The notes below the pieces were generated by a model. That model was not told the origin of the DNA, made no database searches, and worked only from the letters and a program-made list of their open reading frames with translations. A DNA stretch of 64,000 bases from Anastatus disparis (lineage: Eukaryota > Arthropoda > Insecta > Hymenoptera > Eupelmidae). The stretch lies in contig JAFFSR010000087.1 of NCBI GenBank assembly GCA_017163975.1, positions 124,001 through 188,000 of the forward strand. The letters run 5' to 3'. Positions 45,350-56,654 of this stretch are shown piece after piece; position 1 is the stretch's first letter, and every line of letters begins with the position of its first letter. A program made the position numbers and the translations under genes.

Positions 45350-45415
45350 GCAAACACACACGCACTAACACGCACGCACACACGCACGCACGCACACACA
45401 AATAAATACACAATA
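45350..45415. repeat. CA/CACG-rich microsatellite
   Basis: Imperfect (CACA/CACG)n run. Confidence 0.9.
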
Positions 45416-45446
45416 TTTGAAATTCAAAAATTTCATTAAATACACA

Positions 45447-45451
<5 letters not shown>

Positions 45452-45502
<51 letters not shown>
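45452..45502. repeat. (TA)n microsatellite
   Basis: About 25 TA units, followed by TTATAAAAGATTTT, a phrase repeated again at 45,742. Confidence 0.95.
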
Positions 45503-45505
<3 letters not shown>

Positions 45506-45579
45506 TTCTATATTATAAAAGATTTTCGCCGCTGCCGCTGTCAGCCTCTCAAAATCCTCCCTTAACTCCTCCTTTTTAA

Positions 45580-45735
45580 TGATAAATTTAGCTAATTTAA
45601 GGTGAATTTTACCTAATTTATCGTAAATTTCAACTAATTTATTGTTAATTTTAGCTAAAAATTTCATTTTTAGCTAATTTTAGCTGATTTATTGAGAATT
45701 TTAGCTAAAAATTTAATATTTTAGCTAATTTATTT
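45580..45735. repeat. Degenerate AATTTTAGCTAA tandem repeat
   Basis: The word TTTAGCTAATTT and variants recur about every 14-35 bp. It is bracketed by two copies of ATATTATAAAAGATTTT (about 45,510 and 45,740), suggesting a local duplication or short insert. Confidence 0.7.
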
Positions 45736-46167
45736 TTCTTTTTATATTATAAAAGATTTTAGAAATTTACAAAAATGAAAATATTTGTTCATACCAGATA
45801 AATAAAATAAGAATTGAGCCCTTAGAAGTTGGGAAGTGATTCTCGGAGCATAATGCAAAATAAAGATCGGTTGGAGATGGTGACCATAACAGCGTTCACT
45901 TACATACTGCTCGGCGGTTCTCATAAAATTAAAATATTTCTTGCTACGTTAAAAGTTTAAATATCAAATTATTTTTACAGGTTTCGACTAGTTAAATATT
46001 ATATTTTTACGCGCATGCTCACCCTTAAATTTATGATTTAATTTCGGTATTAATAGACAACGATTTACGGTTCTGATATCATTCTGAGTTTCAACATTCA
46101 AAGAAGAATAACAAAAAAGAGAATTAATAAAAAAGACTTATATAATATCTTAATAGCTATTTTAAAT

Positions 46168-47321
46168 GTGGCTCTCCTTTGTGAACCACAAATAAAACTA
46201 TTTTGTAACTACGCATGGCGCAAAAATTTGAAAACTTGCTCTATAAATGAGCTGTTAAAAAAGATTAAATTCATCATAGGACTTTGCGGGCTACGTACTT
46301 TAGCCTACATGTTTAAGCGAAATATTTTTACCGATAATCAGATACTTAATATAGTTGGTCGGTGTATTGTGAGCAGAAGAATGCAAAATGCACCTCAAGT
46401 CAGACATCTCATGTTACATCATCGTGCCACTACAGGTAAGTTATGCATATTTTCTATCATGAATCCAATAACAAATCTAGAAATGTATTTTAAAATCACG
46501 AAATAGTAGCCAATAATCGTTCAATAATCTATATCTTTTTTATTTACCGTCGGAGAATTTCGCGAGATAAGACTTTTATGTTGTAAATAAAACAAGAAAT
46601 CCAAAAAGAAGTTTTACAAGAAATATTAATTTACAATATCGAACTAATACTCAATAACTTATTTATTTACGGTCAAAAAATTTTGCAAGATAATACTTTT
46701 ATGTTGTAAATACAAAGATAAACCCAAAAATATGTTTCACAAAAAATATCGATTTCCAATATCGGATGAATAATCTATAGATTTTTCATTTATGGCCGGA
46801 GAATTTCGCGGGATAAGAATTTTTTGTTGTAAATAAAATAATAAATCCAGAAATATATCTTACAAAAAAATATTGATTTCCAATATCGGACCAATACTCG
46901 ATAACTTACTTATTTACGGTCAAATAATTTTGCAAGCTAATACTTTTATGTTGTAAATACAATAATAAATCTGAAAATAAGTTTTTCAAAAAAATATCGA
47001 TTTCCAATATCAGATCAATAATCTATAGATTTTTTATTCAAGTTCGAAGAATTTCGCGGGATAAGACTTTTTTGCTTAAAATAGTGTAACTTTAATAGAT
47101 ATGATATCAAAAAATTTTCAGACCTGCAAAACATGATGAAGGATAGTGGTGGGGATGAATTACTGATGAACCTTTTGTCAGCAGAAGAACAGTTGCTTAG
47201 TTCGAGAGATCCTGCATTACTGCTGCCCACTGAAGGAGTACGAGAAGTTATAGATTCGTTAGATGATCACGTGACTAATGATCATAGTACTCCAAACACG
47301 TTGTTAGGGGGGAGGGGGTAA
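46168..47321 (+). pseudogene. Unrecognised Polinton 5' gene, two putative exons
   Basis: A frame from about 46,168 ends at ACAG|GTAAGT (donor at 46,436); a second frame (47,127-47,321) follows an AAATTTTCAG acceptor. The intervening 0.69 kb is mostly a satellite. The first exon is basic (KRNIFTDNQILNIVGRCIV), the second acidic (LLSAEEQLLSSRDPALLLP). No family was recognised. It may be an N-terminal extension of the polymerase gene or a separate gene. Confidence 0.4.
46535..47075. repeat. 123-bp satellite, about 4.4 copies, inside a putative intron
   Basis: The landmark TTGTTGTAAAT / ATGTTGTAAAT recurs at about 46,578, 46,701, 46,824 and 46,948 (spacing 122-124 bp). Alternate copies share subtype features (GAGAATTTCGCGGGATAAG versus CAAAAAATTTTGCAAGATAA), i.e. 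a dimeric higher-order pattern of about 246 bp. Confidence 0.9.
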
Positions 47322-47529
47322 TTGCTGATACTACAGCGCCACCGCTACCTAATGAACAATTGCCTGGTTGCTCTTATTGCAATGACCAGGATATACAAAT
47401 GTCGAATAAAATAGTTTTACCTAAAACTATATTATCTGCAATACCGACACCAGGTACAGAGGATCTCAACTATTGAGATGTATGTAATTTTATAATTATA
47501 TTAATTCTTATATATTATCGCACGGTATT

Positions 47530-50447
47530 GTAGATGAATGTCTTCAACAGGGAGATGATACTTCTGCTCAGAAACACATTACCATTCATAAAGAAACTTC
47601 ACGATATTACAAACAGTTTAAGAGGAGGTCACGTATCTCTGTCTTTTTCTAATCAAAGAATTGAGTTTTTTACAGAAACTGATAACTTTAGCAAATAATA
47701 AAGAGAAAGCCGCATCTCGTAATAAAAAAAGCAATATTTTCTCTAATAAGAAAGAATTAATTTTATTGCTTCGTTTTCAAGAAAACCTTGAAAAACTTAA
47801 ATCATAGAGGTTAGGGTGGACAATTTGGTTTTTCAAGGTTTTCTTGAGAACGAAGCAATAAAATTAATTCTTTCTTATCAAAGAAAATATTGCTTTTTTT
47901 GATACAAGATGCGGCTTTCTCTTCATTTTTTGATAAAGTTATTAGTTTTTGTGAAAAAATCATTTTTTTGATTAGAAAAGGACAGAGATACGTGACCTCC
48001 TCTTAAGCTTTAAGGCCGACAATTAAGTGTCGATATTACCTTCACCAGCTAATGCAAATGTATATGGCTTGTTGGAGGCCGCTATAAACGATTTATATCG
48101 TCACGTGTGTGAATATGCACAACCATCAGATTATATCGGCATGACTATAAGCTCTGAACGTTTCGTGCACGGACCTTTATGGATTGCTTTTAGTCTGCTG
48201 CGTGATTTTTCACTGGTAGATTTACTTGAACTGATAGCTAGTATAGCGCAGAGTAATGATGGTTTCGAAATTAACGATGTTTTGAATGTTAAAGTCAGTA
48301 CTGTGACTAAACCAGAGGGCCGGGGTCGTGTGTCTCTGACTAGCAAATCAGTTTTTAAGAAATCCATTCTAAACATTAAAAATAGTGCAGTCTTTGTCTT
48401 TCACGCTCGCTAGTCGCTGCTCACGTATACGCAATACGTGGTCAAATGCGTGATGGAATTTTCCATGACAGATGGAATAAAATAAGACATCATACAGAAC
48501 AATATCAGAAAGTGCAAGCATTAAAAGTTGTCAGAGCTGCAAGAGTTACGATACCCGAGATGGGCTGTGGTATAGAGGAGATTGAATCATTTCAAGAATA
48601 TTATGCACTCTTCGGAGTCGCAATCGTCGTTTATTCATTTCAAGATTTTGCTCGTGGATATAGGCCGCTTCACGATGGTACACGTTTCGTACACGAAGTT
48701 GGTAATGTCATTAGATATACTCTAAATATCATGTATTATGAAAATTCCAGACATTACCAACCAATTTTAAATTTACTCGTAGCGGCTGGGAGTCGAGGCT
48801 ATTGTATACCTTGCAATAAAAAATTTAGTCATACGAAAAATCATAAATGTGAACAAAAATGATATAAATGTTTACAGAAGCCTCCTTGTAATATAAATCA
48901 GGAAAAAATAAAATGCTTTCAATATAGCAGAGATTTTTACAATACCGTTTGTTTTGAAAATCATAAAAATTCAAAATCTTTCGATAGTTGTCGGTCGGTA
49001 TGCGAGAGTATAAAAATTTGTCGTGTATGTAACAAAACAGTGCGCATCAACGATAAAGAATCACATGATTGTAGTACAATATTTTGTAAAATAGGTAATG
49101 GTAAAAGACCAATAGAACATCTTTGTTGCATGCAACCTATTGTCGATAAAAAAAGATTCATGATGAATAAAAAAACAATTCTCTATTTATTTTATGATTT
49201 TGAGACGCAGCAATCAGAGAGCATCTTAGGCTGTGAGGCTGAAAAAGTAAGGCTATATGTACCAAATTTGTGTGTTGTCCAGCAAGTGTGTAGTTACTGT
49301 TCGAACGATGAAAATGTATCAAACTCTTACAAAGTATGTGAGTTGCGTGAGTATGTGTTTGAGATTGACCCCGTGAAACAGCTACTTGATTTGGCCTCGG
49401 GCCAAAAAAAAATTTCAAACAAATCATTTGTAAAGCACACAATGAGCAAGGTTTTGATGCACAATTTATTCTTAAACATTTAACAGAACGTAAAGATCTC
49501 AGAAATAAGCCAAATGTGATTTTCAACGGGTCAAAAATAATCATAATGGAAATTTTATCGGTTAAATTCATGGATAGTTTGAATTATCTACATATGAGTT
49601 TAGCTGCACTACCAAAAGCTTACGGTCTTGTTAATATCGAGAAAGGTACGTTTCCTCATTTTTTTAATATATCGGGAAATTAGAATTACGAGAAAGAAAT
49701 GCCACCGATATGTACTTTTCCGCCATATTCGATGAAGATCGAAGAGCGACGCAAATTTATGCAGTGGTATAACAAAAAAAGCTGAAAATTATATATTCAA
49801 TTTTAGAAATGAAATTATAAAATACTGTCAGCAAGATGTAAAAATTTTACGTTTGGCATGTCTGGCTTTTCGCAAGACCTTCATCGAATGTGGTAATACA
49901 GATCCGTTTGCAGAGTGCGCCACCATCGCATCTTTTTGCATGCGCGTGTATAGAAAAAAATTTGTATAAAAAGATACAATAGGTATTATACCTCGAGGTG
50001 GTTAAAGACAAGCAAATAAACAGTCTATGAAGGCGATGTGATGGTTGTGCTGGATGGAAAATGTGCTTAATCGACAAATTCAGTATACCGTTCGTGCACG
50101 AGAAAAGAGGCTTCCTGAAGGCCCTCTAGTGGACGGATATTGCGTACTTGAAAATGGAAAGAAAATTGTTTTACAATTTCACGGGTATTATTGGCATGTC
50201 TGTGTCTAGTGTTACACAATAAACCGAGATTCAAGGCTCGTAAACAGTGAAAATATAAATGAACGTTTCGAGAGAACCGCGCGGATATCGAAAAGTAAGA
50301 GTGTGATTTCGATCAAGAGTACTCGGAGAACGAGAATATGAGGTCGTACATTGAAGATAAGACACGAAAATGGCAAGTGCCGTTAAATCCTTGAGAAGCA
50401 TTTTTTTGGCGGGCGAACGGGCAATACAGTCAAAATTTACTATAAAA
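47530..50447 (+). pseudogene. Polinton DNA polymerase B, N-terminal and exonuclease part
   Basis: Protein-primed family B polymerase, which would replicate the element. In order: an N-terminal Polinton-specific region (GLLEAAINDLYRHVCEYAQP, HGPLWIAFSLL), KNSAVFVF at a frameshift near 48,385, the region HDGTRFVHEVGNV, cysteine-rich C-x2-C pairs (about 48,800-49,080), then exonuclease motif I YLFYDFETQQ. Exo II-like and later blocks follow in shifting frames up to a palm-like EAFFGG block at about 50,400. The polymerase palm with the catalytic D-T-D is missing; Gypsy-like sequence follows. A MITE interrupts the N-terminus. Confidence 0.85.
47622..48002. mobile_element. 381-bp palindromic MITE flanked by TTAA
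   Basis: Ends GAGGAGGTCACGTATCTCTG / CAGAGATACGTGACCTCCTC are perfect inverted repeats, and TTAA stands on each side (47,618-47,621 and 48,003-48,006). The whole element folds on itself around about 47,812 (..CAAGAAAACCTTGAAAAA / TTTTTCAAGGTTTTCTTG..). TTAA duplication is the hallmark of piggyBac-type transposition; the TIR itself is not one I recognise. It interrupts the polymerase gene. Confidence 0.9.
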
Positions 50448-50559
50448 CTCTCTATAATATTTTATTAAAATTTAAGAATTTGAATTCTTGATGAATTTTT
50501 TGTTAAAATTTAATTACCTTTTTCTCAAATTTTTTAACTATAACTTATTTATTTTCACG

Positions 50560-51752
50560 TGTAACGGGGAATATATTTAAATAAACAAAATTAAATATAT
50601 TTGTGGGTTTCACGTGTACTTTCTTTAAGTACACGTGCACTTACCGTTAAATAACTGACTTTCGGTTTATAGTCGATCAGCCTAATTCAATACCGCTGAT
50701 CTACTTCGTCTATCTATTTCTGACGAGAAAAATCAATTAAACAATATTTAATACTACTGCAGAACTTAGCTTAGAAGTTCTGCCTCCCGGACGTCTGGTA
50801 TGACGAAACCCACGGCGTGTACCCGAGAACTCTATTAACTACCGTTGATCAAGAAAGAGTGTATTACGTTCAACATATACATATAGAGACAAGACGAGAT
50901 TTTAATTAGCAAAAGAATAATATTAGGCAATAATCAAGAATTACTTTAATCTTACTTTAATTTATTCAAATCAGTAAATAAATTCAATACAATGAAATAA
51001 ACTTATAATAATATTAATTCGAGAGTAAAATTTGATAACTTTAATAAAGAGAAACAACTGTTAACCTAAGCTAACCTATACTACATAACACGGGCGCACA
51101 CGACGGTCTTTTGCGCCTCGCATGTAACGCACATACATATTAAACGTGATCGCACTAGTCTGCAGACTTACATTTTTCGTCAGCTGGTGTGCGTAGAGCC
51201 TTCCTGCGGTTGCCTTCACGTATCAAACCACCAGAGTATGGATTAAAGCGGCACCGTAGATATGCGGTGCAGCCTACTGTCCTTCTCGCTCTTACTGATA
51301 GGCCAATCCACTTCTCGCTTGATGCCTCAGTGGACACACTTAACCCTGGCTTTCAGGAAAAAGATGACAATAAAGAATCGGCACTTCTCACGAGTAATTC
51401 CACTGTACTTGAAAGACAATTAATACAATTTACAAGTGTATTAAGTTCCTTGACAAGTCTCAACAGAGGAAAAATAGCCCACGCTCGAACACAAACAACT
51501 TGTCAAGATGGCAGCCTAACTCTCTCTAACTGACCCGTTCGTTTCCTTCTCTTGTCTAAGTCTACCCGTCATGCATTGCGCGCTTTCTTCTACAGTCATC
51601 CATCCAAGCCGCTGACACAGACTCTCTCTGTTTCACTCTTATACTCGTACATGAAGCATCGAAACATACGTTGTACTGTGCGACTAACAACGAGGAGAGA
51701 GACAGAAGTATACTGACATACAGTATATGTATAATTTGCTATCCTCGTTACA
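50560..51752 (-). repeat. Gypsy-like LTR, 1.19 kb
   Basis: On the minus strand it starts TGTAACGAGG right after the polypurine tract and ends CCCCGTTACA, giving 6-bp inverted termini TGTAAC/GTTACA. A promoter-like GTATAAGAG near 51,640 lies 30 nt upstream of a TGTCAGCGG sequence. The unequal GC distribution fits an LTR with U3, R and U5. Confidence 0.75.
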
Positions 51753-52055
51753 CCCCTTCCCCAGATGCTGGAAGACTGTGTATGACAGCTCTGCGATACT
51801 TAGTCGCACTGCAAAATATAATAGGACTATATCACAAGAAAATCTCTCTATGATATCCCATGTTAAAAAATTTTTTTTTTCCTCGTTTCAAAAAGAAACA
51901 TTTGATTCTATAAATTATCTTATCTAACCCGCTACACTCATGATCATATTGATCGTCACAGTTAGATAATTTATTATCAATGAAAGGAGATCTTGCATAT
52001 TATCTCTTTCCAATACTTTAATGATAACAGTACCTTTTACCTATCATCATCAATG

Positions 52056-53114
52056 TTATTTATTAACAGTCAGCGTCCTTGGAAAACTACTCAAATATTT
52101 CATAATTGCAGTTGTGACAGTATTTAACCAGTTGTAACAACTGTCATTCTCTCTAGTTGCCATACTGCCAAAGTTGAGTGAGAAATTAAGAAGATCGAAC
52201 AGTAGATCCTCTTGAGTTACCTTTGACTTACCACGAACGCGCTTATACGTACCATTTTCACCCGATCGCTGTGAAACGCATACTAACCTCGCATTCGCTC
52301 GTCTCACCACCAAAACTGTCCTACACGGCTTATCACGATTTCTACACACGTATACCGACCTAAAACTACACTTTATACCACACGCAGGTGGTACGCTATC
52401 GCTAAAGTGGTGAGGTTGGCCATTCGCAGATGGCCCACCGCAATTCTTCACTCTTCCTACTTCGACTTCTTGATCCATCGGCGGTTGATTCTCATCCTTG
52501 ATGCTATCTGGATCATTGTCAGATTTAAATTTTTGGCAGATCAAATAAATATCTTTGCAAAAGGAGTGCCAAAAATATGTAACTATCACTCTTATGTAGA
52601 TTCTTCTTCTACTTAAGCGACCAGCTACAGTCCCATTATGACACTCCATGAACACCCCTTTCGTTTGTTCCTGAGAGATGACGAGCATTCACGTCTCGTC
52701 ATCCAGATCTAGGATAATATCGACTTCTTCGTCCGGACTATACATAAAGAATCGACAATTATGTACTTTAGTAAACCAATTTAGACACCATTGTTCCTTA
52801 GTTGGATTTACAGTATGAAGAGTCAGAAATTCAACTTCTTCGATTACTTCATCTTTGTACATTAGAAAGTGAGTGACTGATATACTTTTCAGTACTCTTT
52901 TATGGTGTTCAACCGTACACAAGTAGTCTTGTACTTTCAAAACTATTTCCCTCAATCTGCTATTTATTTTATACAGATAGCAAAACCATTTCAAATGGCT
53001 ATAATCACCTTTCTTGACCTGGCATCCATCCATATATAGTCTGACTTTGTTAATTACCCATTTTACGATTCTGGCTCCACGAGTGTTGTATGAGTCAATT
53101 AACGCAATTTGCAA
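52056..53114 (-). pseudogene. Gypsy-like pol fragment with integrase zinc domain
   Basis: One frame interrupted by a single TGA (52,689-52,691). The segment CHNGTVAGRLSRRRIYIRV .. FWHSFCKDIYLICQKFK matches the HHCC domain of Gypsy integrases (H-x-G..AGHL..Y..I..RYYW..M..D...C..C). The second histidine is R and the last cysteine is F, so zinc binding is destroyed. The downstream part is basic and not recognised. Confidence 0.65.
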
Positions 53115-53319
53115 TAAAACCTTTCAACCATAATCGAGTTCCAACTACAATGATGCCTATGTTTTTTTCCAATCTCAGCAAAGGCTGAATTTTGCTTTAC
53201 TGCAACACACTTCAATGGTTAACCAACGTTGATAGGCTCAATTCTGTCTGAGCCTGTCCATGGTACATCTGACTCTTTGAAGGCCTTAGAAGAGTCAGTG
53301 GGAGCAGGTACGGCCTTCT

Positions 53320-53734
53320 TCACTTGCTCCCATTGGCGTTTTCCGAACATTTCGGACATTCGCTCCTTATGTAACCTGGATTACCACAACCATAACAAAC
53401 TATGCTATCCCGGTTGTGGCGAGGACTTGATCCTGGTCTTCTGTACTGGTCTTTTCTTGGACTACGAGACTTTTGTCTCTCAGAACCTGAACCATTATCA
53501 TTAGGATGATCGTGATCCTCATCACCAGTTCTTCTTGACATCCGATGATTTGTAGGACTCGACTTGGATTTCTTTTTCTTTGGTATTGTATATCGATAAG
53601 CTTTTCCAATCAATCTCTTTCCAATTAATTTCAAATTGAGCTAACTTTTCAGGGGAGGACGATAAGACAGGAGAAAGAAGGAGAAAAGGAAGAATAAGGC
53701 GACGAAGCTGGACGATCTTGAGCATTATTACCAT
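53320..53734 (-). pseudogene. Gypsy-like gag C-terminus with altered zinc knuckle
   Basis: A charged, arginine/serine-rich stretch precedes CYGCGNPGYIRSEC. Spacing equals CX2CX4HX4C but the histidine is tyrosine, so the knuckle would bind zinc poorly. Upstream residues (FEINWKEIDWKSLSIYN) lie in an adjacent frame. Confidence 0.65.
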
Positions 53735-54790
53735 AATTTTTCTGCACCATCAGCGTACGCTGATGCTCATCTATTGAAAAGCGCAAAACCCAAAAAATTT
53801 GATAACAATACGATTGCCAAATGGCTGAAGATTAAGGATGCACATACCTTACACAAACTCGTGAGACATCGTTTTCCTCGTCGACATTATAACGTTTTCA
53901 GTCCCTCTAAAATGTGGGAAGCTGACTTGGCAGATTTTAGATCACTTAAATCCTACGATAATAAGTACAGCTATATTCTCATTGTCATCGATGCACTTTC
54001 AAAGTTTGCCTTGGCAGGGCCTCTTCTTGACAAAACCAGCCAAAGCGTTGCTGTAGCATTAGACAAAATTTCATCACGATGTAATAATAGACATCCTATT
54101 TACCTACAGACTGATAAAAGTAAGGAATTTATCGGTCGAGAGGTACAAGAGGTGTTAAAAAAGAAACATATTACCTATCGAGTTGTCAGAGACCCTGATA
54201 TAAAGGCAGCCACTGCCGAGCACTTTAATCGAACTCTCAAAGGTCGAATCTGGCGATACTTTACTCATTTGCCCACTAAATGTTATATAGATGTTTTGCA
54301 AAAAATTGTGACGTGTTAGAACGAGTCGTGGCACAGTGCCAAAACAATGCCCCCTTCCGAGGTCAACTTATAGAATGCTCACGTGGTACGTCGAAATTTG
54401 ACGTTGCGTTACAGCGAAGAACAGCCGTTTTGAGTAGCTAAATATAGCGTTGGTGATCTGGTTCATGCCAGTCGCGCCAAGACAGTCTTCAGGAAAGTAT
54501 ACGAGGGTGGCTGGACTCTGGAGCTGTTTAAAATTATAAGAGTTGACAGAAGACGACAGCCACCGGTCTATATTTTGACAGATCTTGATGCTGAAAAAAT
54601 TGACGGATATCTTTACGAAGAACAGTTAAGTAGAGTGCGCAAGGATTTAGATAGCGAAGCGTTTGAGGTTGATGACGTTTTAAAGAGAAAAGGTAGGGGG
54701 TCGAAAAAACAATATTTGGTCAGTTGGAGGAGCTATCCAGAAAAATTAAATTTTTGGATAGCAGTTAAAGATTTAAAAAATTTACAATTA
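53690..54790 (+). pseudogene. Polinton integrase with C-terminal chromodomain
   Basis: The DDE integrase inserts the element. Visible: a zinc-less N-terminal segment (KFDNNTIAKWLKIKDAHTLHK), then WEADLADF (first D), YLQTDKSKEFIG (second D) and AATAEHFNRTLKGRIWRYFTH (E in AEHFN). The frame breaks at 54,319 and again near 54,430; a later frame continues VGDLVHASRAKTVFRK and ends with a chromodomain, FEVDDVLKRKGRG..QYLVSWRSYPEKLNFWI. The chromodomain is thought to target chromatin. Catalytic acids are intact; the gene is killed by the frame breaks. Confidence 0.92.
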
Positions 54791-54804
54791 ACGATAAATT
54801 TTAC

Positions 54805-56132
54805 ATGGTTGTGCCGAGCAACAGCAGCAAGTTTGTCTTTCCACACAATGTGGCAACACATTTCACTACACAATTATCACAAAATTTTTATCATTATGGC
54901 GACTGGTGTGTAAGACTCACGGAAATTTAAATACCTCTCACATTTCAGCATATAGTTGAGCGGGAGGGAGTCATTCCTGTTAAAACAGCTAAACGTGAAA
55001 TGATGAATGTTTTGCGAGAAACAGAGGAGACTCAACAGAGGGCCGAGGTGCTTGCCCGAGTTGAACCTGGTGTTTATCGTGACATCAAAGTCTCTTAGAA
55101 GAAATAAATATTCTCGAGAATGTGAAAAATCATTTATATTTTGAAATCCAAGCTGGTGATTATGTACACTCGACGGACACTGATTCGCGACCCCATTTTC
55201 GCGCCTTTAAACGTTATCCATTGAGTTTAGGATGGTTGCGCGACCATGTTTCAAAAATAAGTTTCCATCTAGATAAATATAATTCATGCTAACTATAAAA
55301 CAAGGGAACATAAATAAAGAAATGGCGGTAAAATTCAAATGGACATTAATTCGAATATAAAAAATGATAAATGATAAAACAATAAATAAATGTTAAAGTG
55401 AGCATATTTTTATAAAGCATTCTTATATATATTATGTAACCATATGCGATGACAATCATAAGAAATCATAGCTTTTTCATTACTTCAGTATTAAATATTT
55501 GCTCATTTAAATTTTACCACCATTTCTTTATTTATGTTCCCTTGTCTTATAGTTAGCATGAATTATATTTATTTAGATGAAAACTCATTTTCGAAACATA
55601 ATCGCGCAAGCTAACCTATGTTTCAAAAACTCAACGGATAACGTTGCAGATATTCAAAAAAGGGGTCGCGAATCAGTGTCCGTCGAGTGTACATATTAGA
55701 TGTCGATGTGGAGAAGATTGTACAACTTATATGCACACGTTTACACTATCGGAAAAATTACTTAAAATTTAAGGCCTGGAAAATGTGCTAATTTTGTCTT
55801 GCAAAGGTAATAAAAAACACTGCATTGTCGGTAATCGTCCAGCAAACCTTGTAAACGGGTTGCCGACCGTACTCATGGTTTACAGCAACATTTTCCAGCC
55901 TTACGTAACAGGTGATATGCGCACAAGCTTAATACGTATAGTCTTGCTTTATTTGCACGATAACGTTTACGGAGGAATCGAAATTAAAAATTTTTCACCA
56001 CCCATGTACCTACCACTGCTGTCTTCAGCGTTTCAGTCAATCGAAATAGATATAAGAGACGAACACGGATTTTCCATTCCGTTCAACTACGATACGTTGA
56101 CTGTAACGCTTCACTTTAAGCGCATCCAATAA
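54805..56132 (+). pseudogene. Polinton minor structural (penton-like) protein, split by a hairpin element
   Basis: From an ATG at 54,805: MVVPSNSSKFVFPHN then ATHFTTQL, the conserved N-terminus of a Polinton structural protein family, with one TAA at 54,928. The frame reaches a stop at 55,096 and, after frame change, YFEIQAGDY is cut by a hairpin element (55,163-55,693). The C-terminal half (55,785-56,132) has LPTVLMVYSNIFQPYVTGDM, FSPPMYLPLLSSAFQSIEID and FNYDTLTVTLHFKR, the standard ending of this family. I assign minor capsid by context; the exact virion role is inference. Confidence 0.75.
55163..55693. mobile_element. Hairpin element inside the minor structural protein gene
   Basis: Outer inverted repeats TGTACACTCGACGGACACTG / CAGTGTCCGTCGAGTGTACA are perfect; AACGTTATCC / GGATAACGTT and GCTAACTATAA / TTATAGTTAGC continue the symmetry to a central AT-rich loop near 55,430. 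Length about 531 bp, no gene, no clear target duplication. Confidence 0.85.
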
Positions 56133-56133
56133 A

Positions 56134-56650
56134 ATGTCTGAGTTTGAAGATTTTTTTCAATAACCAAATGGTTGGTGGTGAGGGTAAGTGCGTTAGAGTT
56201 GGTAAACCTTGTTTTGGTTATCACCAGTTGGGTGCAGGAATAGGTAGTTTTTTGAAAGGTCTCTTCCGAGCAGCTATACCGAAGATCAAGCAGGGTGCAA
56301 AAGTGGTTGGTAAGAAGGCTCTCCGAGCAGGTAAAAATATCCGAATTGAATACTTCAGGTGGCAGACCTGTCAAAGCGGCGGCCAAAAAGCGCATTCGCG
56401 AGAGTGGTAAAAATCTCAAAAGAAAAGCTGACGTTGTTTTGAACAAATTGCTCTTGGGTGAGTCGAGTGCGAAAGAGAGGAAGGAATCAGAATATAAAAA
56501 GAACGAGATATCTTCAGCTCATTCGTCGAGTGCACCTGGTACTTCAAACACCTCAGCGGCTAAACGCTCGAAAAGTGGTAAAGTCGCGAAAAAGAAGAAG
56601 AAGCAGAATAAGAAAGCACGTGTAGCTAGAGATATTTTTGAAAATTCAAA
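56134..56650 (+). pseudogene. Polinton small basic, glycine-rich protein
   Basis: Begins MSEFEDFFQ and, after one frame change, GAGIGSFLKGLFRAAIPKIK followed by KVVGKKALRAGKN, then in the next frame KKRIRESGKNLKRKADVVLN and a lysine-rich tail. This gly-rich amphipathic helix plus basic segment occurs just upstream of the capsid gene in Polintons and recalls adenovirus minor core/pVI-type proteins; that analogy is inference. Two frame breaks. Confidence 0.65.
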
Positions 56651-56654
56651 TTTC

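Larger units (their letters stand above)
50560..53640 (-). mobile_element. Gypsy-like LTR retrotransposon, internally deleted and 5'-truncated
   Basis: On the minus strand, from high to low coordinates: gag zinc-knuckle region, integrase N-terminal fragment, a polypurine tract (CTGGGGAAGGGG) and a 1.19-kb LTR. Protease, RT, RNase H and the integrase core are missing, and no 5' LTR is visible. It lies exactly where the polymerase ends and the integrase begins, so the insertion and an associated deletion probably removed the polymerase palm. Confidence 0.75.

Noticed and set aside
45452..45667. 71-codon minus-strand ORF with an (YI)n tail
   Set aside because: The tail is a translated (TA)n microsatellite and the rest a degenerate AATTTTAGCTAA repeat.
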